64,000 bases of DNA from assembly GCA_023101725.1 (NCBI GenBank), contig JALJCO010010474.1, positions 62,001 through 126,000 on the forward strand. Direction: 5' to 3'. The notes below the pieces were generated by a model. It was given only the letters and a program-made list of their open reading frames with translations, did no database searches and was not told the DNA's origin. Source of the DNA: Atherinomorus stipes (lineage: Eukaryota; Chordata; Actinopteri; Atheriniformes; Atherinidae). Of the stretch, positions 33,131 to 43,941 are shown piece by piece. A program made the translations under genes and the position numbers. The stretch's first letter is position 1; each line of letters starts with the position of its first letter.

Positions 33131-35526
33131 CTAAAGGATAAGTTTCTTTTTTTCTACATGGACCTTATTTCCAGGAGTTTATACGTGCATTTACTCACCG
33201 GTAAAGTTTCTGCATCACTTTGACTCCTTGGGAAGATATTACATTGAGTCGCCCTTCGGTGAACATCCAGTAATAATGGCGGAGACCGGGCAGTCACTAT
33301 AAGACATTGGCCGCGTTTCCAGATTAGTTAAGCACTCTTAACGCTGAGGTCCTCCTTAAGTCACTTCTTAAAGGTGCCTTGTTTGGACGTTGCGTTTCCC
33401 AGATGCGCTCTTAACTCAGGAGCTTTTTATTTTCAGGAGCGGCCAGACCCACTCTTTCGAACCTTCTTTAACGTTCCCCCTGCTAAGGGAACAACAGGCC
33501 CATCTACTGGTCACTTTTGGAAACGACACTATTTCCCATGAAAAAAAGTAGAAAATGGAAATTATTAAAAATGGACCTATTCACGGATCAGTTGTTGTAT
33601 TTTGAGTCATGTTTTCTCACTCATGTCATAATGTCAATCATCTATAATGGAAGAAAACTGTAGTTACCGAGTGAATGACAGAAAATATTGTGGTTAAGTT
33701 TAATCATTATGGCAAGATAGGCCTCCCTATACTTAGCTTACGTTAGATAAGCTGTGGGTATCAACCACAGAAACAAAAACATTGCGGTAGGAATTGTACG
33801 CAAATTATACGCAATCTATGAGGACTCACGTCATATTTACGCATTTGTCAGCTGTTCATGATGAGATGCACCTGCTTCGCTCAATAAAAGCATGGCCATT
33901 TACGCATACCCATATCAGACATCATGGCTGCTTTCCAGCAAATTTTGGTAGCAAACCAACAGACGGAGTGACACTGTGTATGTACATGCTTTTATGCGCC
34001 AGCATTTCAGTCCTCTAGATGTGCTGTCAGATCGCGCTATTCAGATGCGTTATAGGTGGCACTGGGCAGTGATTCAAAAATAGCAAACAACCTCTCAGTG
34101 TAGTATGTGGAGCATTCCCATTACTTTGCGTTTACGCAGGCCTTTGAAGAATTGGGCACGAGTGAGTGGCAGAACAAGCCATTCTTTATTAAGTCACGTC
34201 AACCATTTGCGGGATTACTGTTTGTTGAATGCACGTGCGTCATCCTGGACGCACACTTTACGCACCAGATACAGTATGTCGCCCATTTACCAAATGCTGC
34301 CATGTGGAGCTCATTTAACATAAGATGTGTGTAGGTGATTACATCCTCCAAGATTTCCCCAGACAACAGTGACCCAACAAAAAGTTTTTGAAAGTTTGGT
34401 GCATATCGTTTTTGGCTGAAGCTTGTCAGGAGTTCCAGGAGTTGATCTATTTTTTTGCGAACAAGAAAATGTTACCCTTTTTCAGTGTTTCAATCACCTA
34501 GCCACCGTTTCCCGATTCTACTACTGAGCATCGATATGACACACACGCACGTTTCAGGAATCCTCTTGGCGGGGTTCCTTCAGCCATTACGTCAACAAAT
34601 AGCGTCAGAATGACCATTATTTATAGGGCATCTGTAAATTTCCAATCGCCTACACCTGTTTAGCACAATTTGGCCAATTACACAATATACAATGAGCTTT
34701 TCAATGAATATTTGCAATCACTGGTAATCACATGCATATTTTTAACAGTTTGTCTTCTTGCACAAACACATAAACGTATAAATGGGCTCAATATCAGCGT
34801 CGGAAAATAACCTCCACACTAAATGAATGGTGTCGATCGATATACCTGACCTCGACTGCTTTTTTTTCAGCACCCCCGGAAGTGGATAGCTTCTGTTAGG
34901 ACCTTCTTAAGATGTAGTGTAGCAAAGACGTTTCTCAGGAAATAAGAACGCGCGAAAGAAGCAATCTGGGAAACGGGCGTATCTTTGCGATCCTTTGTTG
35001 GGAAGAGCTTCCTTGAGGCCTTCTTTAATCCAAAGAAGAATCTTAACTGGGAAACGCGGCCATTATCTGCAGCAAAACTCCTTGATTTTCACCAATACTT
35101 TAATTAGAATGAACGAACGAACGAGTACTATTGTCCTAAGTCCAGATTTATCTTTCCGTTAGGTATCAGGGTTCTACACACTTTTCAGGGCCGTGCGTTC
35201 ACAATTCACGCTTCCATAGTGCAGCTGAGACAGACAACAACAAAAACACAATTAAAGAAACTCTGAACTCACAGGACAATAGTACTCATTCATTCATTCG
35301 TTCATTCTACTTAAAGCATTGATGAAATGAAGGAGCTTTACTGCAGATAATGTCTGATATAGTGGCTGCCCCATTTCCACCATTTTACTGGATGTACACC
35401 GAAGTACGACTCAATGTAATATCTTACCAAGGAGTCAAAGTGATGCAGAAACTTTACCAGTGAGTAAATGCACGTATAAACTCCTAAAAATAAGGTCCAG
35501 ATTGAAAAAGAGAAAGTTATACTTCA
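33131..35526. mobile_element. Foldback element family B, copy 2 (interrupted)
   Basis: The left arm starts CTAAAGGATAAGTTTC at 33134. The right arm ends GAAAGTTATACTT at about 35522. The arms align with copy 1 (1368-2037), including TTACTCACCGGTAAAGTTTC and its inverted form. A 1,753-bp Harbinger-like element (33309-35061) interrupts the left arm. Without it the copy would be about 640 bp. Confidence 0.85.
33309..35061. mobile_element. PIF/Harbinger-like element with ATT target duplication
   Basis: Ends GGCCGCGTTTCCAGATTAG and CTTAACTGGGAAACGCGGCC. ATT lies on each side (33306-33308 and 35062-35064), and removing the insert restores AAGACATTATCTGCAG, as in family B copy 1. A 3-bp duplication fits PIF/Harbinger. 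AAAGAAG/CTTAAG-rich subterminal motifs occur at both ends. Frames inside (33794-34018, 34105-34334) have no recognised transposase domain, so it is non-autonomous. Confidence 0.85.
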
Positions 35527-35984
35527 AAAGAATTTCTTTATAGGGTCACTGATGATCCAGGTGGAAAAGATTAATTACTTTTTCACTTAGGGCACTTATA
35601 GGAACTTTTATCAAGTTCTGGAATTTTTTCATTTACTTTTTGGCCAATTAAGTCAGAAAAAAAATACATTTACAAAAAAAAAGAAAAGAAAATTAAAAAA
35701 CTTTCAAAGAAAATATAAATGTTTTTAATTTTACACTTTGAGGTACGTCCTTTGTTTCTCTGTCTGGTTCGTACCCTGGATTATTTAATAATTCCTCATT
35801 AAAAAACCATTCAAGCAGCAAGTTCTTCCTCATGTTTTTGTGAATCGACTGTAGGGATGAAAGCTGCAGCTGCTACTGAATGAGAGGCAACAACTGGAAA
35901 ATGTCAATAACCTCAAAGCGACAAACTGAAAAGAGCTATGAACTAGTTCATTTTTGGAACTGTGAACTTTGTTAAAAAACTTAT
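35527..35984. other. Unrecognised sequence
   Basis: AT-rich DNA. GAACTAGTTC and GTGAAC motifs close to the following microsatellite recur inverted after it, so the microsatellite may lie within a small unrecognised MITE. Confidence 0.4.

Positions 35985-36061
<77 letters not shown>
35985..36061. repeat. (AC)n(AT)n microsatellite
   Basis: About 13 AC units directly followed by about 25 AT units. Short reading frames of Tyr-Ile and Cys-Val repeats come from it. Confidence 0.95.
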
Positions 36062-36062
<1 letters not shown>

Positions 36063-36094
36063 TATGAACTGAACAAGTTCATAAACTTTCCCAG

Positions 36095-36236
36095 CACTGC
36101 TTTGGGATGTGGTGGAACGGGAGGTTCTCATCATGGATGTGCAGCCGACAAATCCGCAGCAACTGGTGATGCTGTCATACCCGTTTGGAGAAAAATCTCT
36201 GAGGAATTTTTCCAACACCTTCTTGAATCTATATCA
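36095..36236 (+). pseudogene. Second Tc1-like transposase family, C-terminal fragment
   Basis: Encodes DVVEREVLIMDVQPTNPQQL, then after a frameshift ENL-type remnants corresponding to a KISEECFQHL-like end. I recognise the stretch VVEREIxIMDVQPTNLQQL from a Tc1-like family of fish. The sequence breaks off at about 36232. The family's 3' end resumes at about 38946 (GCAGTTCTGAAGG...), so the element was split by about 2.7 kb of later insertions. Confidence 0.7.
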
Positions 36237-36253
36237 GTCAATCAATCATTATT

Positions 36254-36640
36254 TATATAAAACTTTTCATTGAAAGACTGCAACACAAAGTGCTTAACAA
36301 AAATAAAAAATAACATGAAGCCTCATCCATCCCCTTACAGACCCACACACACGTATGCACACACACACACACAGCCTAAAGTCATGTTACACGGAAAGGC
36401 ACTGAGGATCCAGGTGAGGAAAACCACCAGCAGGGAGCCATCCATGCTGAGAGGTAGCAACAGGGAGCGCTGCCAGGGAGACCACCTGACCCAGATAGAC
36501 CAGGGTGAGCTCTGCATACGGTGCAGAGCCCCCCCCAGTCCTACAGGCCCAGAGATCCCCAAGACAGCACCCCCATGGGCAGACCAGACACACCTCCCAG
36601 CATGAAGGGCCTCCATTTATGGCACCAAGAAATAAAAGGA
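36254..36640. repeat. Possible interspersed repeat
   Basis: Begins with TTTATATAAAACTTTTCATTG...CAAAGTGCTTAACA, a motif seen in many fish repeats and also in altered form at about 43775. It continues with GC-rich sequence giving three overlapping frames on both strands, none with a domain. I cannot name the family. Confidence 0.35.
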
Positions 36641-36797
36641 TAAAAACACCCACAGAATGATGTGCCTTCATCTTCTTCTCACCCTCATGCTGAGCAAGAC
36701 TCTGGAGCACATTTTAATATCTCAAATGCAGCCTGGGATCTCGGGAGTGGCGGTGGGGGTTGTTATCCACAGAATTAAATATAATGGCGCTCGAGAG

Positions 36798-36948
36798 AAA
36801 AAAGTCCACAAAAACTTGTCAATATTCCTCCATACTGCTCATCGTGTCCAGTAAATTCTGGACGCAACCCAAATAGGACACTTGGATTACATTGGATGAG
36901 CAGTATGGAGGAATATTGACCAGTTTTTGTGGACTTTTATGGACCTTT
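36798..36948. repeat. Inverted repeat with about 50-bp arms
   Basis: GTCCACAAAAAC near 36805 and GAGCAGTATGGAGGAATATT near 36898 are parts of two arms (36798-36850, 36895-36948) that pair over about 50 bp with few mismatches, separated by about 45 bp. Confidence 0.8.
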
Positions 36949-37846
36949 TTGGTTCAAGTACCGGTTGGCGGATAATGAACACCCCCCCCACCTCCAATGT
37001 TAAAGAGGCTCGGCTAAGCGCTAATGGCTTTCTACTAGTGAACCTAGCCTCCATGATGTGACGTCAGCGAGATAAGGAGTTGAGGTCCGCTCGTTGATTT
37101 ACATGTACAATCAAAGCCATGGAAAACATGGAAAGATGATCCAGAACAGCTGGACTGGAACTGGTTTGTGTGGTGGATCATCAGCCAGTTCAGAAGAGTG
37201 ATGTTTCGGAGGAATTTGGGGACATCACATTTTACAAGCTAGAACCGGAATAGACCTGTAGTCGCTGTCTACAGTTTGTCTCCAGCCTCAGGTCCACTGG
37301 TTCAGATAAAAGCTGCGATGCCGACACACGGAGCGACTCAGAACTGTAAAGAGCTGCACCGGTCTGACACAGAGTCAGGCGTGACAGAGGAGAGGCACTC
37401 GTTCTCTACGTTAGCTCGTGGCTAGCCGCAACAAATTAGCCTTTAAAAATGAGAAGATTACTTCCATGGTTCCAGTTGAGTTTTAAATAGTTCCCGTTTC
37501 TAAAGTTGAGGATGGAGGGAAGGATGCATCTTTGGAAGCAGCTGGAGGAGATCTGATGACCGGAGACGTCCTCATATAACCGAGCAGCAGCTGTCTGTCC
37601 ATACAGCAGTATGACCGATGTGATGAAGCAGTGATGGTTGAAAAAGAATATTGCAGAGGACACGATTGCAGTTTCTCGTGTTAGAAGTCTCAACAGCTCT
37701 AGTGAACAGACGCTGTAGACAGGAGAGACATGCAGAGGCTCCTACTGCGACACGGCAAGTCCAACCTGCTGCTTTATCCTCTTCAAAATAAAATTCTGGA
37801 TCTGTAGGAAACTTAAATAACCAATGCTGAACTTGCAAGCTTTTAA

Positions 37847-38641
37847 AGGAGTGATGACATAGCAGTAAAAACTAGTTCATGTTATTGGCATTGCTGCATA
37901 TGTCAATTATCCAAAGAAAAAAACTGAATTTTTAACAGCGGGGGATTGTTTTTAAATGCCAGACCTCCCTTCCTCAGTAAAAGAGTTGGGTGCGGTAATG
38001 ATATGCAGCTTTACCCGGAGACCAAGTTGACTTCATTTTGATTGGCTACACCTTATTTGGCTATAACCCTATTTAGAGAAAGTAGGTCAAGCTGCGCTAG
38101 CGGTTGGAGTATGTAAAGGCTATCTGTTAGCAACATGTGCATTTCAGACAGTGAGCTACGTTTATCAGACAAGACAGCATTTAAAAAATACATAAACTTA
38201 CAGGTAAGGACAAGGTTGTGGCCGCCTCCCTCAGTGTTGCAGAAGTTTTCTTTTAAATCCATTTGTTTAAAAAACCCAGACCTGACCGCTCAGCAGTTAC
38301 TCAGCTCCACTCACGCAGTTGAATCAGCGAGGGAGGGGGGAGAGAGCAGCAGAGGGTGGAAGGAGAGAGGAAGGGGGTGGCTGTTTGCTTTACAGTGTGC
38401 TCTAATAGGAGCAAATGAATTACGTAGCATACTAAAACTATGTAGAATGATAAAACTGTGTACAGTAGAATGATAGGCTGCTGTCTGATTCAACTGTTTC
38501 TGAACAGAGAGACAAAGCTGACAGACCATAAACAGGAACTTTGATTCTCACTCTGGACATTCACATGGCCTCATCAGTGCACAACAGATCATATTATACC
38601 CCCAAAACCCCAGAAAAGTGAAGTTTGATGTCATGGCACCT
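37847..38641. mobile_element. TTAA-flanked non-autonomous DNA element
   Basis: Left TTTTAAAGGAGTGATGACAT, right ATGTCATGGCACCTTTAA. TTAA lies on both sides (37843-37846 and 38642-38645). The ends match at about 14 of 17 positions. Another TTTAAAGTGCTGATGACA-type end, inverted, occurs at about 38933-38948, so a second related element may be nested or fused here. No transposase is present. Confidence 0.65.
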
Positions 38642-38945
38642 TTAAACATTAACTGGCAATACAACAGAAGGCTGAGTTGTTACTGTTTGTCTGTAAAACG
38701 GGAAAAGGAACTTAAAAACTGCAAAAAAAAAAAAGCCATTGACTTCAATGTTAAATGAGCTGAGAACGTTCTCTGGCAGACGTCACGTCTGGTTTCGGCA
38801 AACAGCGCCAGTCTGGTCAGATGTGCAGCGATATTTTCTAATAACTCAGCTATGTAGCTGCGCCTGTTTTTGTTACATAGATCATCATGAAGACTGTTTG
38901 GATCTTCAAAACATGGCAAAAAATGTCAAAAACTTGTCATCAGCA

Positions 38946-39029
38946 CTTTAAAGCAGTTCTGAAGGAATGGGGGCTCTAGTCTGGTACTAGAAAGGTGGAC
39001 CTAATAACATGGATGGAGAGTGTATATTT
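38946..39029 (+). mobile_element. 3' end of the second Tc1-like element
   Basis: GCAGTTCTGAAGG, CTGGTACTAG, AAGGTGGACCTAATAA and GAGTGTATA follow the order of the 3' end of the Tc1-like family whose transposase fragment ends at 36236. The stop codon and terminal sequence are diverged. Confidence 0.6.
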
Positions 39030-40057
39030 GTATATCAGCACTGATACCTGCTGAAAAACAGCACATTATTCCCATTTCAATCAATTAATAAGTGCACTGC
39101 CACTTCATTTATGGCAAATATACAATTTACTCCTCTACCTTAACTTTTACTGTTTGATATTATTACAAAAATGTTGCAATATCTGCAACACTTCACTGAA
39201 TATAGATCATTTTTACAGTCACTCATAAACAGTATTTTCATACCAAGCCTGCAAGTTTTTCCTCCTCATCTTATTTATTTGATATCTTTATTCATTTTAA
39301 ACACACCAGCCATCTTGTTTTATTAGGTTGAAAAACAAAAGAAAGCCCAGAAATGCTTCTATCAGTAAAGATACAAACAAACCATAAAACTGGAAACACT
39401 AAGAAGGATGAAAGTAAAATGGGAAGTGAATGCTCAACTGCTATTCTTACTGGTGATAATTAATCCATATCATTTTGAAATGTCATTTTTTCTACATCAG
39501 AGATGCACTATGAATTTTTCAAAAGGTTTACATGTAAATCTTTAAAAACATTTTTTTTATGAACAGTTATCTTTTCTAAACTCTAACAATATGTGGGGAA
39601 CTAATTAGTTTTTCTTTCTTCTTTAAATATTAAGGCTAAATCCCACCAGAAAATGATGAGTATGTTTGTCCACATGTCGAAGAAGTAGAGTAACAATAAA
39701 TATCCAGAAGCACTAATATTATTATTTTCATTGGTTGTTCTTGTGTATTAGGAAAGGAAGAGGCGGGCGGCAAAGGACAAGTTTTACTGCTCAAAGCTTG
39801 CTCTTCTATTGCATAGCTCATGAGACATATTTGAGTTTCCCAGCTCAGCCTCATTTTAGCTAAATACACCTGAGACTGAAATGTTTTTCATATACGAGCA
39901 GCAAAGCATTCAACCTCCACACCAGTTATACCAGTCAGTGTAATACTGCGACACCGACAATACTGCAAAAATACTGTAAGATGAATTAAACTAAGATATT
40001 CTTAAGTTCATTAAACATACAAGTATAAACAGTAAAATCTACAAGGCTGACCTCATT
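39030..40057. other. Unrecognised AT-rich sequence
   Basis: No gene or repeat ends recognised. The minus-strand frame at 39636-39869 has no domain. Confidence 0.45.
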
Positions 40058-40092
40058 TTAAACGGGTCTGAATACTTTCCGTACCCACTGTA
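40058..40092 (-). mobile_element. Solo terminus of a Tc1-like element
   Basis: GGGTCTGAATACTTTCCGTA followed by CCCACTGTA matches the inverted terminus of a common Tc1-like family (TACAGTG...GGAAAGTATTCAGACCC). No second end or transposase is nearby. Confidence 0.55.
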
Positions 40093-40674
40093 AGATGATG
40101 AAATTATGACTGAAACTAAACAACTTCTTAGTCAAAAGACTGACGAAAACTAAACCAAAGTTTGCTGTCAAAATTAACACTGCCCCAGAGGAACCCACAG
40201 GAAAATGTGCTGCTCATTTATGGCTCAATCTCTTCTCTGAGATCAGTTTGAGTTTCTCATAATGGGATCATTCTCTGATCATTTGTTTCTGAATTACTTC
40301 TTCTCAGGGTTCCTTAGGAGCAAGAGGTGAGCTAAAAAAAAGAGAAAAGACTGAGACAAAGGAGGTCGAGTTGAGTTAACTATTTGAGCCGTACTTGAGA
40401 AATGGGATAAACAGAGGAGATCTCATAATTGTCGGCTCCTGATCTAAACTATGTCTAAAGTCTGGGATACACTGCAATATTTTCAATCGTTGCTCGCAGC
40501 CTCAACTCGAAATGTGTGAATCAGTCACAAGGTTCAAAAGTTCACAGCTTGCGATGTTTGTCCTCAGACTGTACGAACTGTACGAGGCTCGGATGCGATT
40601 TGACTACTCACACTGTACGTCCTCAAAGACAGGTCGGGGTCTGGAACAATCCCGACATGCAACGCAATAAATAG

Positions 40675-40977
40675 ATGCAAGCTTGTAGTAGAAGAGGAAA
40701 AGAACGAAGAAGAAGAAGAAGACGACAATATAGTAAAAACAACAGCAACAGTATGCTATCAACAAAAAAACGTGCTGCCTTGGCAATCTGCGCTCTTATT
40801 TGTGAGGAATTCACCAAAAAGAAAATGCGACGTCATGAGTGGACGAGGAATTGGCTGAGCAGACGTGGGATGTACGGTCTGTCGGTTCTACAACGAGAAG
40901 TCCATCCAAATGACACGCCGGGGCTCCATGCTGCCTTCAGTTTACTTTCATTTTTGTTTCACACATGCGAAATGTGA
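40675..40977 (+). pseudogene. PIF/Harbinger-type transposase N-terminal fragment
   Basis: An open frame of 100 codons. The conserved part is STKKRAALAICALICEEFTK followed by RRHEWTRNWLSRRGMYGLSV and LQREVHPNDTPG. The pattern 'W(T/V)R.WL.RR...G....L..EL...D...F' is typical of the start of PIF/Harbinger (HARBI1-like) transposases. The homology stops at about residue 87, before the catalytic DDE residues, and the rest is missing. The N-terminal arginine-rich run is from a GAAGAA repeat. It lies in the inverted-repeat element 40195-42622. Confidence 0.6.
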
Positions 40978-41232
40978 CAATCTCCGAGGAAAGAGTTCTC
41001 AGTCTGGTCCAGGCGCAGCTTCAACATGCGATTCACTCACGAGCCACGACCAACATTTCAAACAGGTTTGATTTTCTTGCAACCCATGACTTCTGATTGG
41101 TAGCTCGTCGTGAGATGCCAATAGGTTGCTTGCACCATACTGTATGTCACGTTCATAAGACGCTAGCATGGGAAATGCAGACGGAGGGCCAGAAGGAAAG
41201 TCGCCTGTACTATCTGTGTGGAAAACGCCTCT

Positions 41233-41441
41233 GTGTCTGCAGTTTATGGCTGCTCTAATCACACATCAGAGAACAGGATACGTCTTTTTTTGGAGTACCT
41301 AAAACTGTTGTTAACAAAGTTGAAAAATGTGGAAAACTGACAAAACAACGCTGCAAAACGTGGATTTTAAACCTCCGCCTTCGGTTGGGAGGAGCAGAGT
41401 CTAACAATGCCAAAGTTTACAGCGACCACTTTCTAAAGCAG
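41233..41441 (+). pseudogene. THAP zinc-finger exon relic
   Basis: Reads VSAVYGCSNH, then in a frame shifted by one base DTSFFGVPKTVVNKVEKCGK, LTKQRCKTWILNLRLRLGG and AKVYSDHFLKQ, followed by GTAAGA at 41442 (a splice donor). This order (CxxxxC, FFxxP, W in the middle, vCSdHF) is that of a THAP (C2CH) DNA-binding domain. Two zinc ligands are lost: Ser replaces the first Cys, and Tyr replaces the third Cys in VYSDHF. The frameshift also breaks the reading. THAP domains occur in several transposase superfamilies and in host THAP genes. The setting inside an inverted-repeat element favours transposon origin. Confidence 0.65.
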
Positions 41442-42622
41442 GTAAGATAATTTTATTATTATTGTTAAGGATATTTCCCCACTGTCTCTGTCAGCAAACC
41501 AGTTTTTAGGGGAGTTTCTGTGGATCTCTGTGAATAGTAGACCGAGTTTGGAGAAATGCGGTTTGACTTATGCACAGCCTCAAATTCGATTAGGATTTTG
41601 GGATAACAGAAGTAAAATAAATTAATATAAAAGATCCAAGCACATAAAAACACTCAGTGTTAGCAATATTATGAGCTAGGTTATTTATTTAAAATAGCAT
41701 AAGTCACTATTACTCGCAGAAACAAGTCGACAGCCATTCAAAGCTTATTTGGATCCTGGTTGACCCGACATGAAACAGAATAACTGCTGGCTTCTCGGCT
41801 GCTGAAGGCTTTGTTCATCAGACAGACAGTAAAGTCATGAGCCTTGCTTTCTTTTTTTTTTTTTTTGCGGACCTCAGGTGGGTCTCTGCCCCACTTGCAG
41901 CCTCATTCTGGGCTCCTGTGTCCCCTACAGTTGTAACTTTTTAAGATTGGATGCCCAGAAGTAAAGTTATGAGCGTTGCCTTGTCAGCAGTGGGATGGTT
42001 TGTGATGTCATCGCCTCACGGCGGTAAATCTACAAGATTAGAAGACCAGTCTGGTTTATTTAGACTTCATGGGTCATATCTTGTATAAATATATTTTTTG
42101 GCAATATGGTGCCTGGACCAGTCATTCATTTCGCTGTGTTTTGAACCGGAGGAAAACACTTCTTGCCCTCCGTCTGCATTTCACGCGGCGTCCAGGTCAC
42201 GTGACTGAGAGCCACCAATTGATTCTCGTGACGACCTTGTATACTGCACAACACACGATTTGGCCAAGAGTCATCCTGATCCTCAAAAGTGTCGCACGAC
42301 TGGAAAATCGGCTCAAAAACGGCCAAAAATCGCACAGTGTATGCCAGATTTTAGTTGAGACGTAACTGAGATCAGTGGCTGACAATTATGAGATCTCCTC
42401 TGTTTATCCTACTTCTAAAGTACAGCTCAAATAGTTATCTCAACTCAACTTCCTTTGTCTCTGTGATGTCTTTTCTCTTTTAGCTCACCTCTTGCTCCTT
42501 GGGAACCTTTAGGAGAAGTAATTCAGAAACAAATGATCACAGAATGATCCCATTATGAGAAACTCAAACTGATCTCAGAGAAGAGATTGAGCCATAAATG
42601 AGCAGCACATTTTTCCTGTGGG

Positions 42623-43760
42623 TAGTGGAGGACGAGGCTCCGGACAGGCAGGTGTAGGACACCAAAGCCTGGTCCTGGATAAACATGAGAAAATGGATCA
42701 CAATTTTACTGCAATTAACTTTTCTCATATGCAACTTAAAAACATACATTAAATTGGCCGACTGCTGTTTGATAAATCCAAAAGTTTACTAAGTAAATAT
42801 TTAAAATTTAAATTAGATTAGATAAATGATGAGTAGTTATTTATTTATTTTCTTTTTGAATGCAAAGAAATGGCTGCTGCCGTAAAGCGCTCCTGCACCC
42901 TCTGCCTTGCATTATACAGGACTTGGCAGAGAGGCCTCACTAAACACCAGGGATGGACGTTTGAAGTCATTTCTGATTAATCAGGCCATTCAGGCTAATC
43001 CCTCTGAAGCCAACCATTTAAAATGCTTAAATAGATTTAAACTCAATGCTTTAAAAGTTTCTTTTTACATGTTGATTCAATTACATCCTGTGATTTAGTT
43101 GTGTTTTTCTCTCTGCAGTTTTATTACACTACCAGAAACAGTGAAATGGGGTTCAGCATGTCTCTTTGCACCTTTGGCATAGACCAGAATTATTTCATTA
43201 CAACAGTATAACTTGGCAGGCTGCGTATGTTGTATTTATTCGGTTGTACTAATCTGAGCCAAGTTTGTACTGTTTGAGAATCAGTTTAACCGCACTTTCT
43301 CTTTAGATCCCTACTGAGAATTGAGTTTCCAACTCTTCCTTACTGTACGTGTATTTAACTGTGTGAACTTTCTGATAAGACGGATGTGAGTTTTTTTTGT
43401 AGAATTCTGATATGACGCCCTCTCTTGAGCTCTCTTTTATCATTATATTGACAAATGTTTGTGAAGGTTTTATGAAGTTATTTTTAATATTAAAACTTTG
43501 TGCTTAATTATGGAACTTTTTGACTGGAAAGAAACACTTGGATCAAATTTTGATCGTAGTTCTTCAGAGGACATAAGTTTAGAATTGTGTAAAAGCTTAG
43601 AGGTATTTTTTCAAGACTATTAGAGAGGCTCCAAGTTTAACTGTGGCTACAAAGGACTTCCATATTATGCTATACTCTGACAAGAGGTACTTCTGCACAG
43701 AAACCAAGGTTGGCCCTGCTTTAATATCATTCTTTTTTAAGGCAAGCAAATTTCTTTTTG
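42623..43760. other. Unrecognised sequence
   Basis: A splice-acceptor-like TGTGTTTTTCTCTCTGCAG ends at 43119 and is followed by a frame open for 30 codons, with no recognised domain. Nothing else seen. Confidence 0.4.
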
Positions 43761-43941
43761 TACAGCATGCTTCATATACATGACAATTCAAAGTGTTTTA
43801 CAAAAAACATTAAAAGCATTACAGCGAGGTGCAGAACATTAAAAAGTTAAAGAAGAAAAGTATGAATTGAAATTAAAACAAAAGAGAGAACATTTAAGGG
43901 GACTTCGGGGCTGGAGGTGGTGTAAGAGAAAAGGATGATGA

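Larger units (their letters stand above)
40195..42622. mobile_element. DNA transposon with about 280-bp inverted repeats and THAP/Harbinger relics
   Basis: Left arm from CCCACAGGAAAATGTGCTGC (40195). The right arm, ending GCAGCACATTTTTCCTGTGGG at 42622, is its inverse. Pairing continues through GGCTCAATCTCTTCTCTGAG and CTCATAATTGTC, and on to TCTGGGATACACTG (40460) against CAGTGTATGCCAGA (42337). Inside are a PIF/Harbinger-type N-terminal fragment (40675-40977) and a THAP-domain fragment (41233-41441), both plus strand. This could be one long-TIR element or a Harbinger with TCTGGGATACACTG ends nested exactly at the arm junction. No flanking duplication was established. Confidence 0.7.

Noticed and set aside
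33794..34334. Frames in the Harbinger-like element that might be transposase
   Set aside because: No DDE or Myb-like motif could be seen; the frames are short and overlapping.
35830..36218. Frames with Tyr-Ile and Cys-Val repeats
   Set aside because: Translation of the (AC)n(AT)n microsatellite.
36270..36710. Three overlapping frames of 93-111 codons on both strands
   Set aside because: GC-rich repeat sequence gives open frames on both strands; no domain, no splice context.
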